Part shown: piece after piece, positions 34,619 through 45,244 of the stretch
Numbering within the stretch: position 1 is the first letter of the stretch
How the letters are laid out: every line of letters starts with the position of its first letter
Assembly (NCBI GenBank): GCA_039029395.1
Contig: JBCCGG010000022.1
Span: forward strand, 31,534 to 95,533
Reading direction: 5' to 3'
DNA length: 64,000 nucleotides
Origin: JBCCGG01 sp039029395
GTDB lineage: Bacteria > Pseudomonadota > Alphaproteobacteria > Kiloniellales > JAKSDN01
Notes under the pieces: generated by a model
Databases searched by the model: none
The model's input: the letters and a program-made list of their open reading frames with translations, nothing else
What the model was told of the DNA's origin: nothing
Made by a program: the position numbers and the translations under genes

Positions 34619-34987
34619 ATGGCGGCCAATCTGAACTCCAGCGCGCCTCACATCCACCAGGCTTCGACCTGGGCCGAGGAGCTGGTCGACTGGGGCGGCC
34701 ACCTGGAGCCGATCGACGGTCGCTCGCTGAATCGCGGGCGGCTCCTGTGGAAAGGCGCCGAGGACGGCTTGCCCGAGGCCGGGATTTGGGAGTGCAGCCC
34801 CGGCAGCTGGCGCCTCGTGCTGCCGCGCGACGAGCTCTGCCACTTCACCTCGGGCCGCGCGGTCTATCGGGCCGACGACGGCGAGGTGATTGAGATCGCG
34901 CCCGGCACGGTGGTCCACTTCCGGGAAGGCTGGAGCGGCGAGGTCGAGGTCTTCGAGACACTCAGAAGCGTCTACATGCTCAGATGA
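34619..34987 (+). CDS. Cupin-domain protein (DUF861-like), copy 1
   Basis: 122 residues of a single small cupin: DGLPEAGIWECSPGSWRLVL, the metal-region RDELCHFTSGRAVYRADDGE and PGTVVHFREGWSGEVEVFET. It is close to the Cupin_3/DUF861 group that includes (S)-ureidoglycine aminohydrolase-like and EutQ-like proteins. It starts 3 nt after the glycosyltransferase stop and ends in a 4-nt overlap with a paralogous cupin, so all are co-translated. Reaction unknown; it could be an isomerase, a lyase or a ligand sensor. Confidence 0.82.
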   Translation: MAANLNSSAPHIHQASTWAEELVDWGGHLEPIDGRSLNRGRLLWKGAEDGLPEAGIWECSPGSWRLVLPRDELCHFTSGRAVYRADDGEVIEIAPGTVVHFREGWSGEVEVFETLRSVYMLR

Positions 34988-35370
34988 AGGGAAGCGGGAT
35001 GAAGCGGGCGGCGAAAGTCCAACGAACGCCGACGCCGGTGATGCGCGATCCGGCGGGGATCGACGAACTGGTCGATTGGGGTGCGATCCCAACAATGATC
35101 GAGGGCCGAAGCGAAACCTCGGGCGTCTTGCTCTTTAAGGGGCCGGACGGCAGCCCGGAGTCCGGCATCTGGGTCTGCACGCCGGGCACTTGGGCGTGCC
35201 ACGTCACTCGCGACGAGCTCTGTCATTTTTTGGAAGGGCGCTGCACCTACACCCACCAATCTGGCGAGGTTATCGAGATCGAGCCGGACACCGCGGCCTT
35301 CTTCCCGGAAGGCTGGAAGGGCGTCTGCCAGGTCCACGAGACCGTGCGCAAGGTTTACATGATCCGCTAG
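34984..35370 (+). CDS. Cupin-domain protein (DUF861-like), tandem copy 2
   Basis: 128 residues, clearly a duplicate of the preceding gene. Both contain a VDWG motif, a W-x-C-x-PG-x-W segment, RDELCHF, GEVIEI and a final R-x-VYM-x-R ending. GIDELVDWGAIPTMIEGRSE replaces the first copy's equivalent, and the metal-region His is retained. ATG 34984 (overlapping the previous stop) or ATG 34999 (preceded by AAGGGAAG) may be used. Last gene of the transporter operon. Two divergent copies may form a heteromer. Confidence 0.82.
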   Translation: MKGSGMKRAAKVQRTPTPVMRDPAGIDELVDWGAIPTMIEGRSETSGVLLFKGPDGSPESGIWVCTPGTWACHVTRDELCHFLEGRCTYTHQSGEVIEIEPDTAAFFPEGWKGVCQVHETVRKVYMIR

Positions 35371-35375
35371 AGACC

Positions 35376-35392
35376 GATCCGATCTTGCGCTA
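35376..35392 (-). repeat. Dispersed 17-bp repeat, truncated copy
   Basis: On the minus strand this reads TAGCGCAAGATCGGATC, identical to 55257-55273. In both places the initial TAG is the stop codon of the gene upstream (GTPase here, secreted protein there). A CTCTAG lies just beyond in both, so this looks like a copy that lost the central hairpin. Confidence 0.55.
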
Positions 35393-36784
35393 ACGCAGAG
35401 CCTCCAAGAGAAGCCTGCTGAGCTTCTCGCTGACGCTCGCGCGGCCGCCAGGACCTTCCAGCGATACCCCGGGCAGAAGGCGTGACCAATCCACATGGTG
35501 CCGGGCCTCCGAAAGGACCTTATTGAGCTCCTTGCCGAGCGCCGCCTTGTCCTCCTTAAGGTCCTCTTCGGTGAGCCGCAGGCGCTCCTGGTCGGCGTGG
35601 CCCCGGCGCAAGAGCGCACGCACCAGGGCGACTTGCCGGTGGGCCAGCAGCGCCAGGGTTTGAGGCTCGGCGCGCAGCTCGCTGTAGCCGCGCAGACCGT
35701 CCAAAAGCTCGCGGCCCCGGCTGGTCACCGCGCCGGCCAGCCCGCCCACGGCGGCCCCGGTCAGGGTCGCAACGCCGAAGGTCAAGCCGCCCGCCATGGC
35801 ATCGACCGCGAGCCCGGCAAGCGCGCCCGTGGCCGCCCCGCCGCCGGTCGTGAGCCCGAAGGCGGCCAAGGAGTCCGGGCTGAAGAGATCGAGACCCCAG
35901 GCGCCGTTCTCGATCGGTAGCGTGTCGGAGAGGTAGTCCTCGGGTTGGAAGCGGTAGAGCGCGAGCAAAGCCTCGACGCAGCGCTGCTCGGCTTCGCGCA
36001 AGGTTTGCTTGAGGGTTTCGATGCCCGCGCGCGCCGCCGCCTCGTCCTTGCCCGGGACGGTCAGCACATAGGCCGCGGCGTCGATCAAGAGATCGGCGAT
36101 CAGGGCCGCCGAAGCCGCGCGCAGAGCCGCGCGCCGCGCCGTCACGTCGGCGATGACCGCATCCAGGGTCGCCTTGAAGGGCTCGAGCAGGCCGCGTAGC
36201 CGCTCGTAAAGCTCCAGCTCGCTCAGCTCGTCCAGCACCACCGTGTCGAACAGCGCGACGGCGTGCATGTTGACCCGGGCCAGCTGGGCGCGCCAAAGAT
36301 CGGGCTGAGCCTCCGGGTCCGCGACGAAGTTGAGCACCGGCAGGACCGGCCGGGTCGAACGCCCGAGGATCTCCAGCTCGTCCTTGTGCTTGCCGAGCAC
36401 CCGGTCGCGCGCGTCGACCACGTAAAGCGCCACGTCGCAGGCCATGAGCTGGCCCAGCGCCTTGGCCTCCTGACCGAAGGCGCCGGCGTCGCCCCGGTCC
36501 TGGAGAAAGGCGCCGATCGCATCGGTCCAGTCGCTGCCGGCCGCTTGCCGGCGCTGGTCCAGATGCTCCAGCAGGCCGCTCGAATCCTCCAGGCCCGGCG
36601 TGTCGTAGAGCGCGATGGCCGGCGCGCCCTCGATCATCAGGCGGGTCGCTTCGACCTCTTGGGTGGTGGCGGCGCGGTTGGAGACCTCGCCGAAGCCGGC
36701 GTCCCGGGTCAGGGTCCGAAGCAGCGAGGTCTTGCCGGTGTTGGTGTGGCCGACCACGGCGATCTTGAGCAGAGGCAGGCTCAC
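35390..36784 (-). CDS. DUF3482-family GTPase (Era/YfjP-like)
   Basis: 464 residues starting with GTG 36784, which overlaps the DUF2868 stop (GTGA). G domain: P-loop GHTNTGKTSL (about 11-20), switch region with NRAATTQEVEATR, G3 DTPG and a divergent G4 (NFVAD). A helical C-terminal DUF3482 part follows, with a Gly/Ala-rich stretch (TTGGGAATGALAGLAVDAMA) that may insert in membranes. Function is unknown; the family is always paired with DUF2868. A longer frame to 38359 reads through the DUF2868 gene in another frame and is rejected as a start. Confidence 0.85.
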   Translation of the reverse strand: MSLPLLKIAVVGHTNTGKTSLLRTLTRDAGFGEVSNRAATTQEVEATRLMIEGAPAIALYDTPGLEDSSGLLEHLDQRRQAAGSDWTDAIGAFLQDRGDAGAFGQEAKALGQLMACDVALYVVDARDRVLGKHKDELEILGRSTRPVLPVLNFVADPEAQPDLWRAQLARVNMHAVALFDTVVLDELSELELYERLRGLLEPFKATLDAVIADVTARRAALRAASAALIADLLIDAAAYVLTVPGKDEAAARAGIETLKQTLREAEQRCVEALLALYRFQPEDYLSDTLPIENGAWGLDLFSPDSLAAFGLTTGGGAATGALAGLAVDAMAGGLTFGVATLTGAAVGGLAGAVTSRGRELLDGLRGYSELRAEPQTLALLAHRQVALVRALLRRGHADQERLRLTEEDLKEDKAALGKELNKVLSEARHHVDWSRLLPGVSLEGPGGRASVSEKLSRLLLEALR

Positions 36785-38274
36785 GGCGTGTCTCCCGCGA
36801 GCGCGGTCAGCCGTTCGGCAAGGCCGCGGTCGCCGAGCTCGGCCTCGATCATCCAGTTGACCGGCAGCCCGAGCTCGGCGGCCAGCCGGTGCCAATCCTG
36901 GTGGCGCTGGGCGCGTGCCGGTTCCGCGCCGCGCGCTGCCAGGGCGGCCCCTTCGGTCAGCAGCAGCACCATGGGCGCGCCGCTCGACTCCTGGACCTGC
37001 GCGAGGGTCGTGGCGATGCCCCGGTCCGGCGTTGTCAGGAGGGAGACCGCGACCAGAACCAGGGAGGGCGCCGCCGCGCCCAGGGCGTCGAGGGCTTGGG
37101 CGCGTTCTTGGCGGCTGTCGACCAGGCCGAGATCCCGAGTGCCGATGCCGGCCAGCCCGGGCGGCCAGGCGTCGCCAGTGGCGGAAAGTTCCAAGCCTAG
37201 AAGGGCGACCGGGCCATCCAAGGCGGCGCCGGGGAGCGGGGCCGGCGGCACCTGGCTGGGGGCGCCGTCGCCGTGACCGGCCGATCGGGCGGCCGCGCGC
37301 TGAACGCGGGGCATGAGCGTCTCGCCAAGGCGCACGTAGGTGGGCTCGGCGAGATTGAGGCGGAAGTCGCGCGCCGCCCGGGCGCGCAGGGCCAGGGAGA
37401 GCGCGAAGAGCGTGGCGCGCGGCAGCAGGCCGTAGAGCAAGAGGCAGCCGACCAGCAGCCCGGACCAGGCGCCGGCCGCCGCCAGCGGCAGGTCGCCCGC
37501 GCCGTCCCAGCGGCTGGCGGCGATCTGTTCGGCGCTCGGCGTGGCGAAGCCGACCAACTTGGGCAGCATGGCGAGCGCTTGGGTCACCGGCAGATAGACG
37601 GACTCCGAGAGGATCGTGGTCTCCCAACCGAAGACGACCTGGCGGGCGCTCAGCACCAACAGGGTCATGGCGAGCGCGCCCAGCAGAAAGGCGCTCCACA
37701 GGCCGTGGGTGATCGCGCCCAGGGTCCAGCGGGCGAGCGCGCCCCGGGCCTGGACCGCGAGGAGGCCTTGCAGGACGGCCCCTTGGGACTTGCCCCGCTC
37801 GAGCCAGCCGGCCAGGCGCCGGGTCGCCGCCAGGATCAGCCCGCCCAAGGAGGGCGCGCGCAGGGCAGCCCCGCCCCACAAGGAGAGCGCGATCCAGATC
37901 AGCAGTGTCAGGGTCTCCACCCCGAGCAGCCCGATGAGCGCCCAATGAAAGGGCACCGCTTGGCCGGCCGGGGCCGAGAGCACCCCCTGGGCCGTCGCGA
38001 AACCCGCCAGGACGGCGAGCCCCGCCCCGAACCCGCAGGCCAGACGCATGGCGAGGCGAAAGCGACCGATCGCCTCCCGGGCCTCGTCTGCCAGGCGGTG
38101 GGCCCTGGCCCGGCTGACCAGCTTCTCCTCGAGGCCCCCCTCGGCCCGCAGCGCCGCGTCGTCGGCCGCCGGATCGCCGAGCGGGCCGGCCCCCGCCTCT
38201 TCCCGCGCCCGGATCGCCTCGGCTAGCAGCCGCCCTTCGAAATCGGCCGGCCGGTGCGGGGGATTGGATGCCAT
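36781..38274 (-). CDS. DUF2868-family membrane protein
   Basis: About 497 residues: a charged N-terminal region (ADFEGRLLAEAIRAREEAGA), two helix pairs (around 80-135, 185-215), another near 280-305, and a cytoplasmic C-terminal part with PSLVLVAVSLLTTPDRGIAT. It matches DUF2868, the invariable partner of the DUF3482 GTPase encoded 4 nt into its end. The pair probably forms a membrane GTPase complex of unknown role. ATG 38274 is used; the codon before it is TTG. GC content is very high and codon use is strongly biased, like its partner. Confidence 0.82.
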   Translation of the reverse strand: MASNPPHRPADFEGRLLAEAIRAREEAGAGPLGDPAADDAALRAEGGLEEKLVSRARAHRLADEAREAIGRFRLAMRLACGFGAGLAVLAGFATAQGVLSAPAGQAVPFHWALIGLLGVETLTLLIWIALSLWGGAALRAPSLGGLILAATRRLAGWLERGKSQGAVLQGLLAVQARGALARWTLGAITHGLWSAFLLGALAMTLLVLSARQVVFGWETTILSESVYLPVTQALAMLPKLVGFATPSAEQIAASRWDGAGDLPLAAAGAWSGLLVGCLLLYGLLPRATLFALSLALRARAARDFRLNLAEPTYVRLGETLMPRVQRAAARSAGHGDGAPSQVPPAPLPGAALDGPVALLGLELSATGDAWPPGLAGIGTRDLGLVDSRQERAQALDALGAAAPSLVLVAVSLLTTPDRGIATTLAQVQESSGAPMVLLLTEGAALAARGAEPARAQRHQDWHRLAAELGLPVNWMIEAELGDRGLAERLTALAGDTP

Positions 38275-38332
38275 CAAGAGGTGCCACTCTGCTCCGGGAG
38301 CGCGAATCGGCGCATTCTGCCGAGCGCGCTAG

Positions 38333-38524
38333 GACGGCACAACAGCGGATGCGCCGCATGCACGCTTTGCCGCCGATGGCACCGGTGCGTCTGTGGAAGT
38401 GGTGAGATCAGGAGTTATCGTGGTCGCGACGCGCGAGGAAAGTATCCCCAAGCCCTCAACTCTTGCCGTCTTCTTGGTCGCCCTTGGCGGCCTGGGCTTC
38501 ATGATGCGACGGCGGGTGGCTTAG
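38333..38524 (+). pseudogene. Relic of a PEP-CTERM surface protein C-terminus
   Basis: A frame open from 38333 to the TAG at 38522-38524 ends IPKPSTLAVFLVALGGLGFM then MRRRVA. This is the PEP-CTERM sorting-signal layout: a Pro-x-Pro-Ser-Thr-Leu motif, a hydrophobic helix, and an Arg cluster at the terminus. Only about 40-60 residues are open upstream and no good start or export signal exists, so it looks like the tail of a lost gene. In intact proteins an exosortase cuts at the motif. PKP replaces the usual PEP. A working short peptide (GTG at 38393) is possible but less likely. Confidence 0.5.
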
Positions 38525-38755
38525 GCGCTGCCTACCGTTTAGCACGATCAAGATAGCGATCATCGGTGTGTAGGCCACGGCTGTGCGGCCGCAACTCAAT
38601 GAGGTCTTGGCCGCACAGATCATGCCCGGCTCTGGCTGTGCGCTAAGGCGGGAGGTGAGGCTCGGCCCTGCCGGTGGCACGGCGCCGCAGACCCGACCGA
38701 CCGTCAGGCTGCAGGCGCGCTCGCGACACCGCATCAGGAAAAAATCCATTGAAAA
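38525..38755. other. Intergenic stretch, nothing further recognised
   Basis: Between the PEP-CTERM relic and the TetR operator I see no convincing gene; open frames on either strand lack family similarity and ribosome sites. Confidence 0.35.
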
Positions 38756-38769
38756 ATACCGACCGGTAT
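38756..38769. promoter_or_regulatory. TetR operator upstream of tetR-type gene
   Basis: ATACCG-AC-CGGTAT, a perfect 6-bp dyad with a 2-bp centre, 51 nt before the TetR start. The same dyad recurs at 39553-39566 before the efflux genes, so it is very likely the TetR protein's own site (autorepression). Confidence 0.7.
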
Positions 38770-38820
38770 GTATATTTGAAGCTGGTTCACTGCACCATTT
38801 TGAGCTTGAGCACCCGGAAA

Positions 38821-39483
38821 ATGATCAGAAACGCCGCCGAAACGCGCGAAAAACTGCTGGAAACGGCCATCTCTTTGATCTGGCAGAGCAACTATAGCGC
38901 GGTCGGCGTCAACGAGATCTGCCGCCAGGCCGGCGTTACCAAGGGTGCCTTCTACCACCATTTCGACAGCAAGGCCGACCTCTACGTGGCCGCCTCCCGG
39001 CACTGCTGGGAGGGCATGAAGCTGGATCTGGACGAGATCTTCTCGCCCTCCTTCACGCCGCTCGAGCAGCTCGAGAACCTGATCCACCTGATCGTCGACA
39101 AGCAGGAGCGCGAGAGCGCGGCCTGCGACCTCGAGGTGGTCGGCTGCCCCTTCTTCACATCGGGCGGCCAAGCCGGGGTGGATGAGGCGAAAATCCGCAT
39201 GGCGGCGCAGGAAATGGACGCGCACGTGCACAAGTACAGCGTCGCGCTGATCCGCGGGCTGAAAGGCGACGACGCCTTGAACGGCGACCCGGACGTCGAT
39301 CAGGTGGCCCGCCTCATGCACCACTACATTCAAGGGCTCTTGACCAGCGGGCGGGTGCTCAACAGCCTGGATCTGGTGCGCCAAGACCTTCGCGAGGGCC
39401 TCTACCGGCTGATCGATCTCAAGGCCGAGCACCGGGTTGCGGGCAACGAGTCCAGCCCCGCCAAAACGGCCGACGCCGCCTAG
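38821..39483 (+). CDS. TetR/AcrR-family repressor of the RND efflux operon
   Basis: 220 residues. The helix-turn-helix (about 15-50) includes VGVNEICRQAGVTKGAFYHH and FDSKADLYVAA; the rest is the all-helical ligand/dimer domain. Position directly upstream of MFP and RND genes, with the same operator in front of both, indicates a drug-responsive repressor like AcrR. ATG 38821 has only a weak GGA upstream; a longer in-frame extension lacks conservation. A Cys-rich segment (ACDLEVVGCPFF) lies in the ligand domain. Confidence 0.9.
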   Translation: MIRNAAETREKLLETAISLIWQSNYSAVGVNEICRQAGVTKGAFYHHFDSKADLYVAASRHCWEGMKLDLDEIFSPSFTPLEQLENLIHLIVDKQERESAACDLEVVGCPFFTSGGQAGVDEAKIRMAAQEMDAHVHKYSVALIRGLKGDDALNGDPDVDQVARLMHHYIQGLLTSGRVLNSLDLVRQDLREGLYRLIDLKAEHRVAGNESSPAKTADAA

Positions 39484-39552
39484 ACCGCACGGCTGGCCGC
39501 ACCGGTTCGTTTTTCGCAACACTAAGATTTTTTCATCTTGCCCATTGACTCC

Positions 39553-39598
39553 ATACCGATCGGTATCTATCTCTAGTGCCCAACATACCAACCGGTCT
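39553..39598. promoter_or_regulatory. Two TetR operators before the efflux operon
   Basis: ATACCG-AT-CGGTAT (39553-39566) is a perfect dyad; ATACCA-AC-CGGTCT (39585-39598) is a degenerate second copy. Centres are 32 bp apart, about three helical turns, so two dimers would bind the same face. The pair ends 36 nt before the MFP start codon at 39635. Confidence 0.68.
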
Positions 39599-39634
39599 GT
39601 TTAGGGTCGGTTGAGCCTGGAGGGGTCACGCAAG

Positions 39635-40822
39635 ATGCCAGCTGGACAGACACTCAAGACCGTCGTCGTCGCCACCGCAGTGGTTGCCGGACTGGCAGCC
39701 GGCACCTACGGTTGGAAGCCCCAGCTGTTTGGCGGCCTGAACACGGTCCAGGCGGCGCCCGCGCCGGCGCCCCAGGCGGTTCCGGTCGAGGTGATGACCG
39801 TCGCGGCCGCGCCGGTCCGGCTCTGGACAGAATTCTCGGGCCGCCTGTCGGCCGTGGATTCGGTCGAGCTCAGGCCCCAGGTCAGCGGCACGATCACCGA
39901 GATTCGCTTCGCCGACGGCCAAGAGGTCGAAGCGGGCGAGGTGCTCGTGGTGATCGACCCGAAGCCCTACGCGGCCGCCGTCGACGAGGCGAAGGCCGAG
40001 CTCGGCATCGCCCGCCACACCCTCGAGCTGGCCGAGAAGCAGCGCGCCCGGGCCGAGAGCCTGGTCGACAAGGGCCACATCTCCCAAAGTGTGCTGGACG
40101 AGCGGATCAGCGACCACACGGTCGCGCTGAGCCAGGTGAAGCGGGCCCAAGCCCAGCTGGAGCAGGCCGAGATCGACCTGGACTATGCCTACGTCAAGGC
40201 GCCGATCGGTGGCCGCCTGAGCCGGGCCGAGATCACGCTCGGCAACCTGGTGGAGGCCGGCCCCAATGCCCCAGTGCTGACCTCGATCGTCTCGACCGGC
40301 AGCATCTACGCGGATTTCGACGTCGACGAGCGGACCTATCTCAGCCACATGCAGACCATCGCTCGTGTCGGCGGCGCGCTCACCGCCCTGCCAGTCGAGC
40401 TGACCATCGATGCCGGCCAGCCCCAGGTCCATCACGGCCGTATCCAAAGCTTCGACAACCGGATCGACCCGGCGACCGGCACGATCCGCGCGCGCGCCGT
40501 GTTCGCCAACGAAGACGGCACACTGCTGCCCGGCCTGTTCGCCGAGCTGCGCTTGGGCGGCCCGAGCACCGAGGCGGTGATCTTGGTCGGCGCCAAGTCG
40601 ATCGGCACCGACCAGGACCGCAAGTTCGTCTACCTGCTCGACGAGGCCAACCGGGTGACCTATCGGGAAGTCACCCTGGGGGCTACGGTCGACGGGGCGC
40701 GGGTCGTCACCTCCGGCCTGGCGGCCGGCGACCGGGTCGTCGTCGAGGGCCTGATGAAAGTCCGTCCGGGCATGACCGTGGCGCCCCAGCCGGTCGACGC
40801 CCAGACCCTGGCGGCGAAGTAA
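39635..40822 (+). CDS. RND efflux periplasmic adaptor (membrane fusion protein)
   Basis: 395 residues with an N-terminal export/anchor helix (TLKTVVVATAVVAGLAAGTY). The adaptor order is barrel-sandwich/lipoyl (VELRPQVSGTITEIRFADGQ, VKAPIGGRLSRAEITLGNLV), a coiled-coil hairpin at about 105-165, and a beta-barrel plus membrane-proximal domain to GMTVAPQ. It links the inner-membrane pump to an outer-membrane channel. ATG 39635 is preferred over TTG 39611; GGAGG lies at 39618-39622. The RND gene begins 45 nt after its stop. Confidence 0.92.
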   Translation: MPAGQTLKTVVVATAVVAGLAAGTYGWKPQLFGGLNTVQAAPAPAPQAVPVEVMTVAAAPVRLWTEFSGRLSAVDSVELRPQVSGTITEIRFADGQEVEAGEVLVVIDPKPYAAAVDEAKAELGIARHTLELAEKQRARAESLVDKGHISQSVLDERISDHTVALSQVKRAQAQLEQAEIDLDYAYVKAPIGGRLSRAEITLGNLVEAGPNAPVLTSIVSTGSIYADFDVDERTYLSHMQTIARVGGALTALPVELTIDAGQPQVHHGRIQSFDNRIDPATGTIRARAVFANEDGTLLPGLFAELRLGGPSTEAVILVGAKSIGTDQDRKFVYLLDEANRVTYREVTLGATVDGARVVTSGLAAGDRVVVEGLMKVRPGMTVAPQPVDAQTLAAK

Positions 40823-40867
40823 CGCCCCCACCCAACTCCCGGCTGAGGCCGGTCAAGGATCACCGCT

Positions 40868-44047
<3,180 letters not shown>

Positions 44048-44801
44048 GCACGGTCGCGCAAGACGGCCGTGCGTGGACTGGGCAGCTGGATCACGCCGCT
44101 GGCGCGCCAGTTGGTCAGGTGGCGGCTCAGGGTTTCCGTGCGGATGCCCAGGTAATCGGCCAGATCGTTGCGGCGCATAGGCAGATGAACCACCGGCCGC
44201 GCCTCATCGCCATTGCTGCAAACGGGGGTAAGGCGCAGGAAGAAGGCAGCGAGCCGGCCATCGATGTGGTCAAAAGCGTAGCTAGAGCGGGCCCTCTGCT
44301 CGAGAGCGAGCTGCCGGCAGAGACGTTCCCAGATATCGGGTACACCGGGTGATTGGCTGCCCTCCGGCGCCGCGCCCATGCCTTCGGCTCTGACCGGCAA
44401 GAGCGCCTTGATCTCCAGGTCCGCGGCGAGATCCTCGTCGCCAAGGGCGACGATATCGCCGGGAAAATGAAAGCCGATGGTCCGTGGCGCCTCGCCCGGT
44501 CGCTGGACCGAAACCTGCAGCAGGCCGGCGGTCACGGTGATCAGCGAGAGCGCGGCCTGTTGCTCCCGACTTAAGACCGCGCCCTTTGCCATCCGAATTG
44601 CCCGCGAAGCGCCTTGGGGGCTATGGCACGTGTAAGCAGCCGCGGAATCGGCTCGTTTCGGCCGGGTCTTTGTCGCCACGACCTTGCTGGGCCGAGCTAG
44701 GCGTCCGGACGGAAGCGATGTCACCATTTCGACCTTCACCTCACGGGGGTTGGCCGCTGACCAGGTGACTTTCGAGGTTAGACCCTCGAGAAACTGCATC
44801 C

Positions 44802-44815
44802 TTGATATGAATCAA
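44802..44815. promoter_or_regulatory. Perfect FNR/FixK box
   Basis: TTGAT-ATGA-ATCAA, the exact FNR/Anr/FixK consensus (TTGAT-N4-ATCAA). It lies 74 nt before the start of the FNR-like gene at 44727, at the distance expected for class II activation (about -41) or autoregulation. The other side is the 3' end of a cupin gene. Confidence 0.75.
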
Positions 44816-44837
44816 ACGCCCGCAAGCCGGCTGATGG

Positions 44838-45221
44838 TCAATCCTTGTAGGATTCGTGGGTCAGCACCACGTAGAGCTTGCGCACTGGCTCTTTCACGTC
44901 CCAGGTGCATTTGCAGCCGCGCGGCATCATGAAGCTGTCGCCGGCCTTATAGGTTTCGACCCCGCCTTCAGCGTCGATCACGTCGATGTGGCCCTGGAGC
45001 AGATAGACGAATTCGTCGTAGGGCGCGGACTCAATGACGTGGCGGTTCGGCTCGCACTCCCACACGCCGGCATCCAGCTGGCCGGTCTGGTCTGCGTAGA
45101 GGCTGCGGCCGCGTTCCTGAGGATCGCCGGATTGCAGGGTCTCCGGCGCGATGTAGTCCGTCGGTTCGAGTCCGGGGATCGCGCCCCGACTGGGGATACG
45201 GATGCATTTGGCTGAGCTCAT
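44838..45221 (-). CDS. Cupin-domain protein
   Basis: 127 residues with one beta-barrel: QLDAGVWECEPNRHVIESAP, DEFVYLLQGHIDVIDAEGG and AGDSFMMPRGCKCTWDVKE. These are the two conserved cupin motifs in the Cupin_3/DUF861 manner, including His and Glu that could bind metal. ATG 45221 has a GGGAGA ribosome site. It is 23 nt downstream of the second MttB gene on the same strand, so the two form an operon. It resembles, at lower similarity, the tandem cupins at 34.6-35.4 kb. Confidence 0.83.
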   Translation of the reverse strand: MSSAKCIRIPSRGAIPGLEPTDYIAPETLQSGDPQERGRSLYADQTGQLDAGVWECEPNRHVIESAPYDEFVYLLQGHIDVIDAEGGVETYKAGDSFMMPRGCKCTWDVKEPVRKLYVVLTHESYKD

Positions 45222-45244
45222 GGTGGGTCTCCCTTTTCAGCTGA

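Noticed and set aside
33323..35095. 590-codon open frame on the minus strand
   Set aside because: Antisense to the glycosyltransferase and first cupin gene, both with clear family motifs.
35390..38359. 989-residue single protein
   Set aside because: The frame is open through the DUF2868 region, but that part reads as Arg/Gly/Pro-rich noise while DUF2868 is encoded in another frame. The real GTPase starts at GTG 36784.
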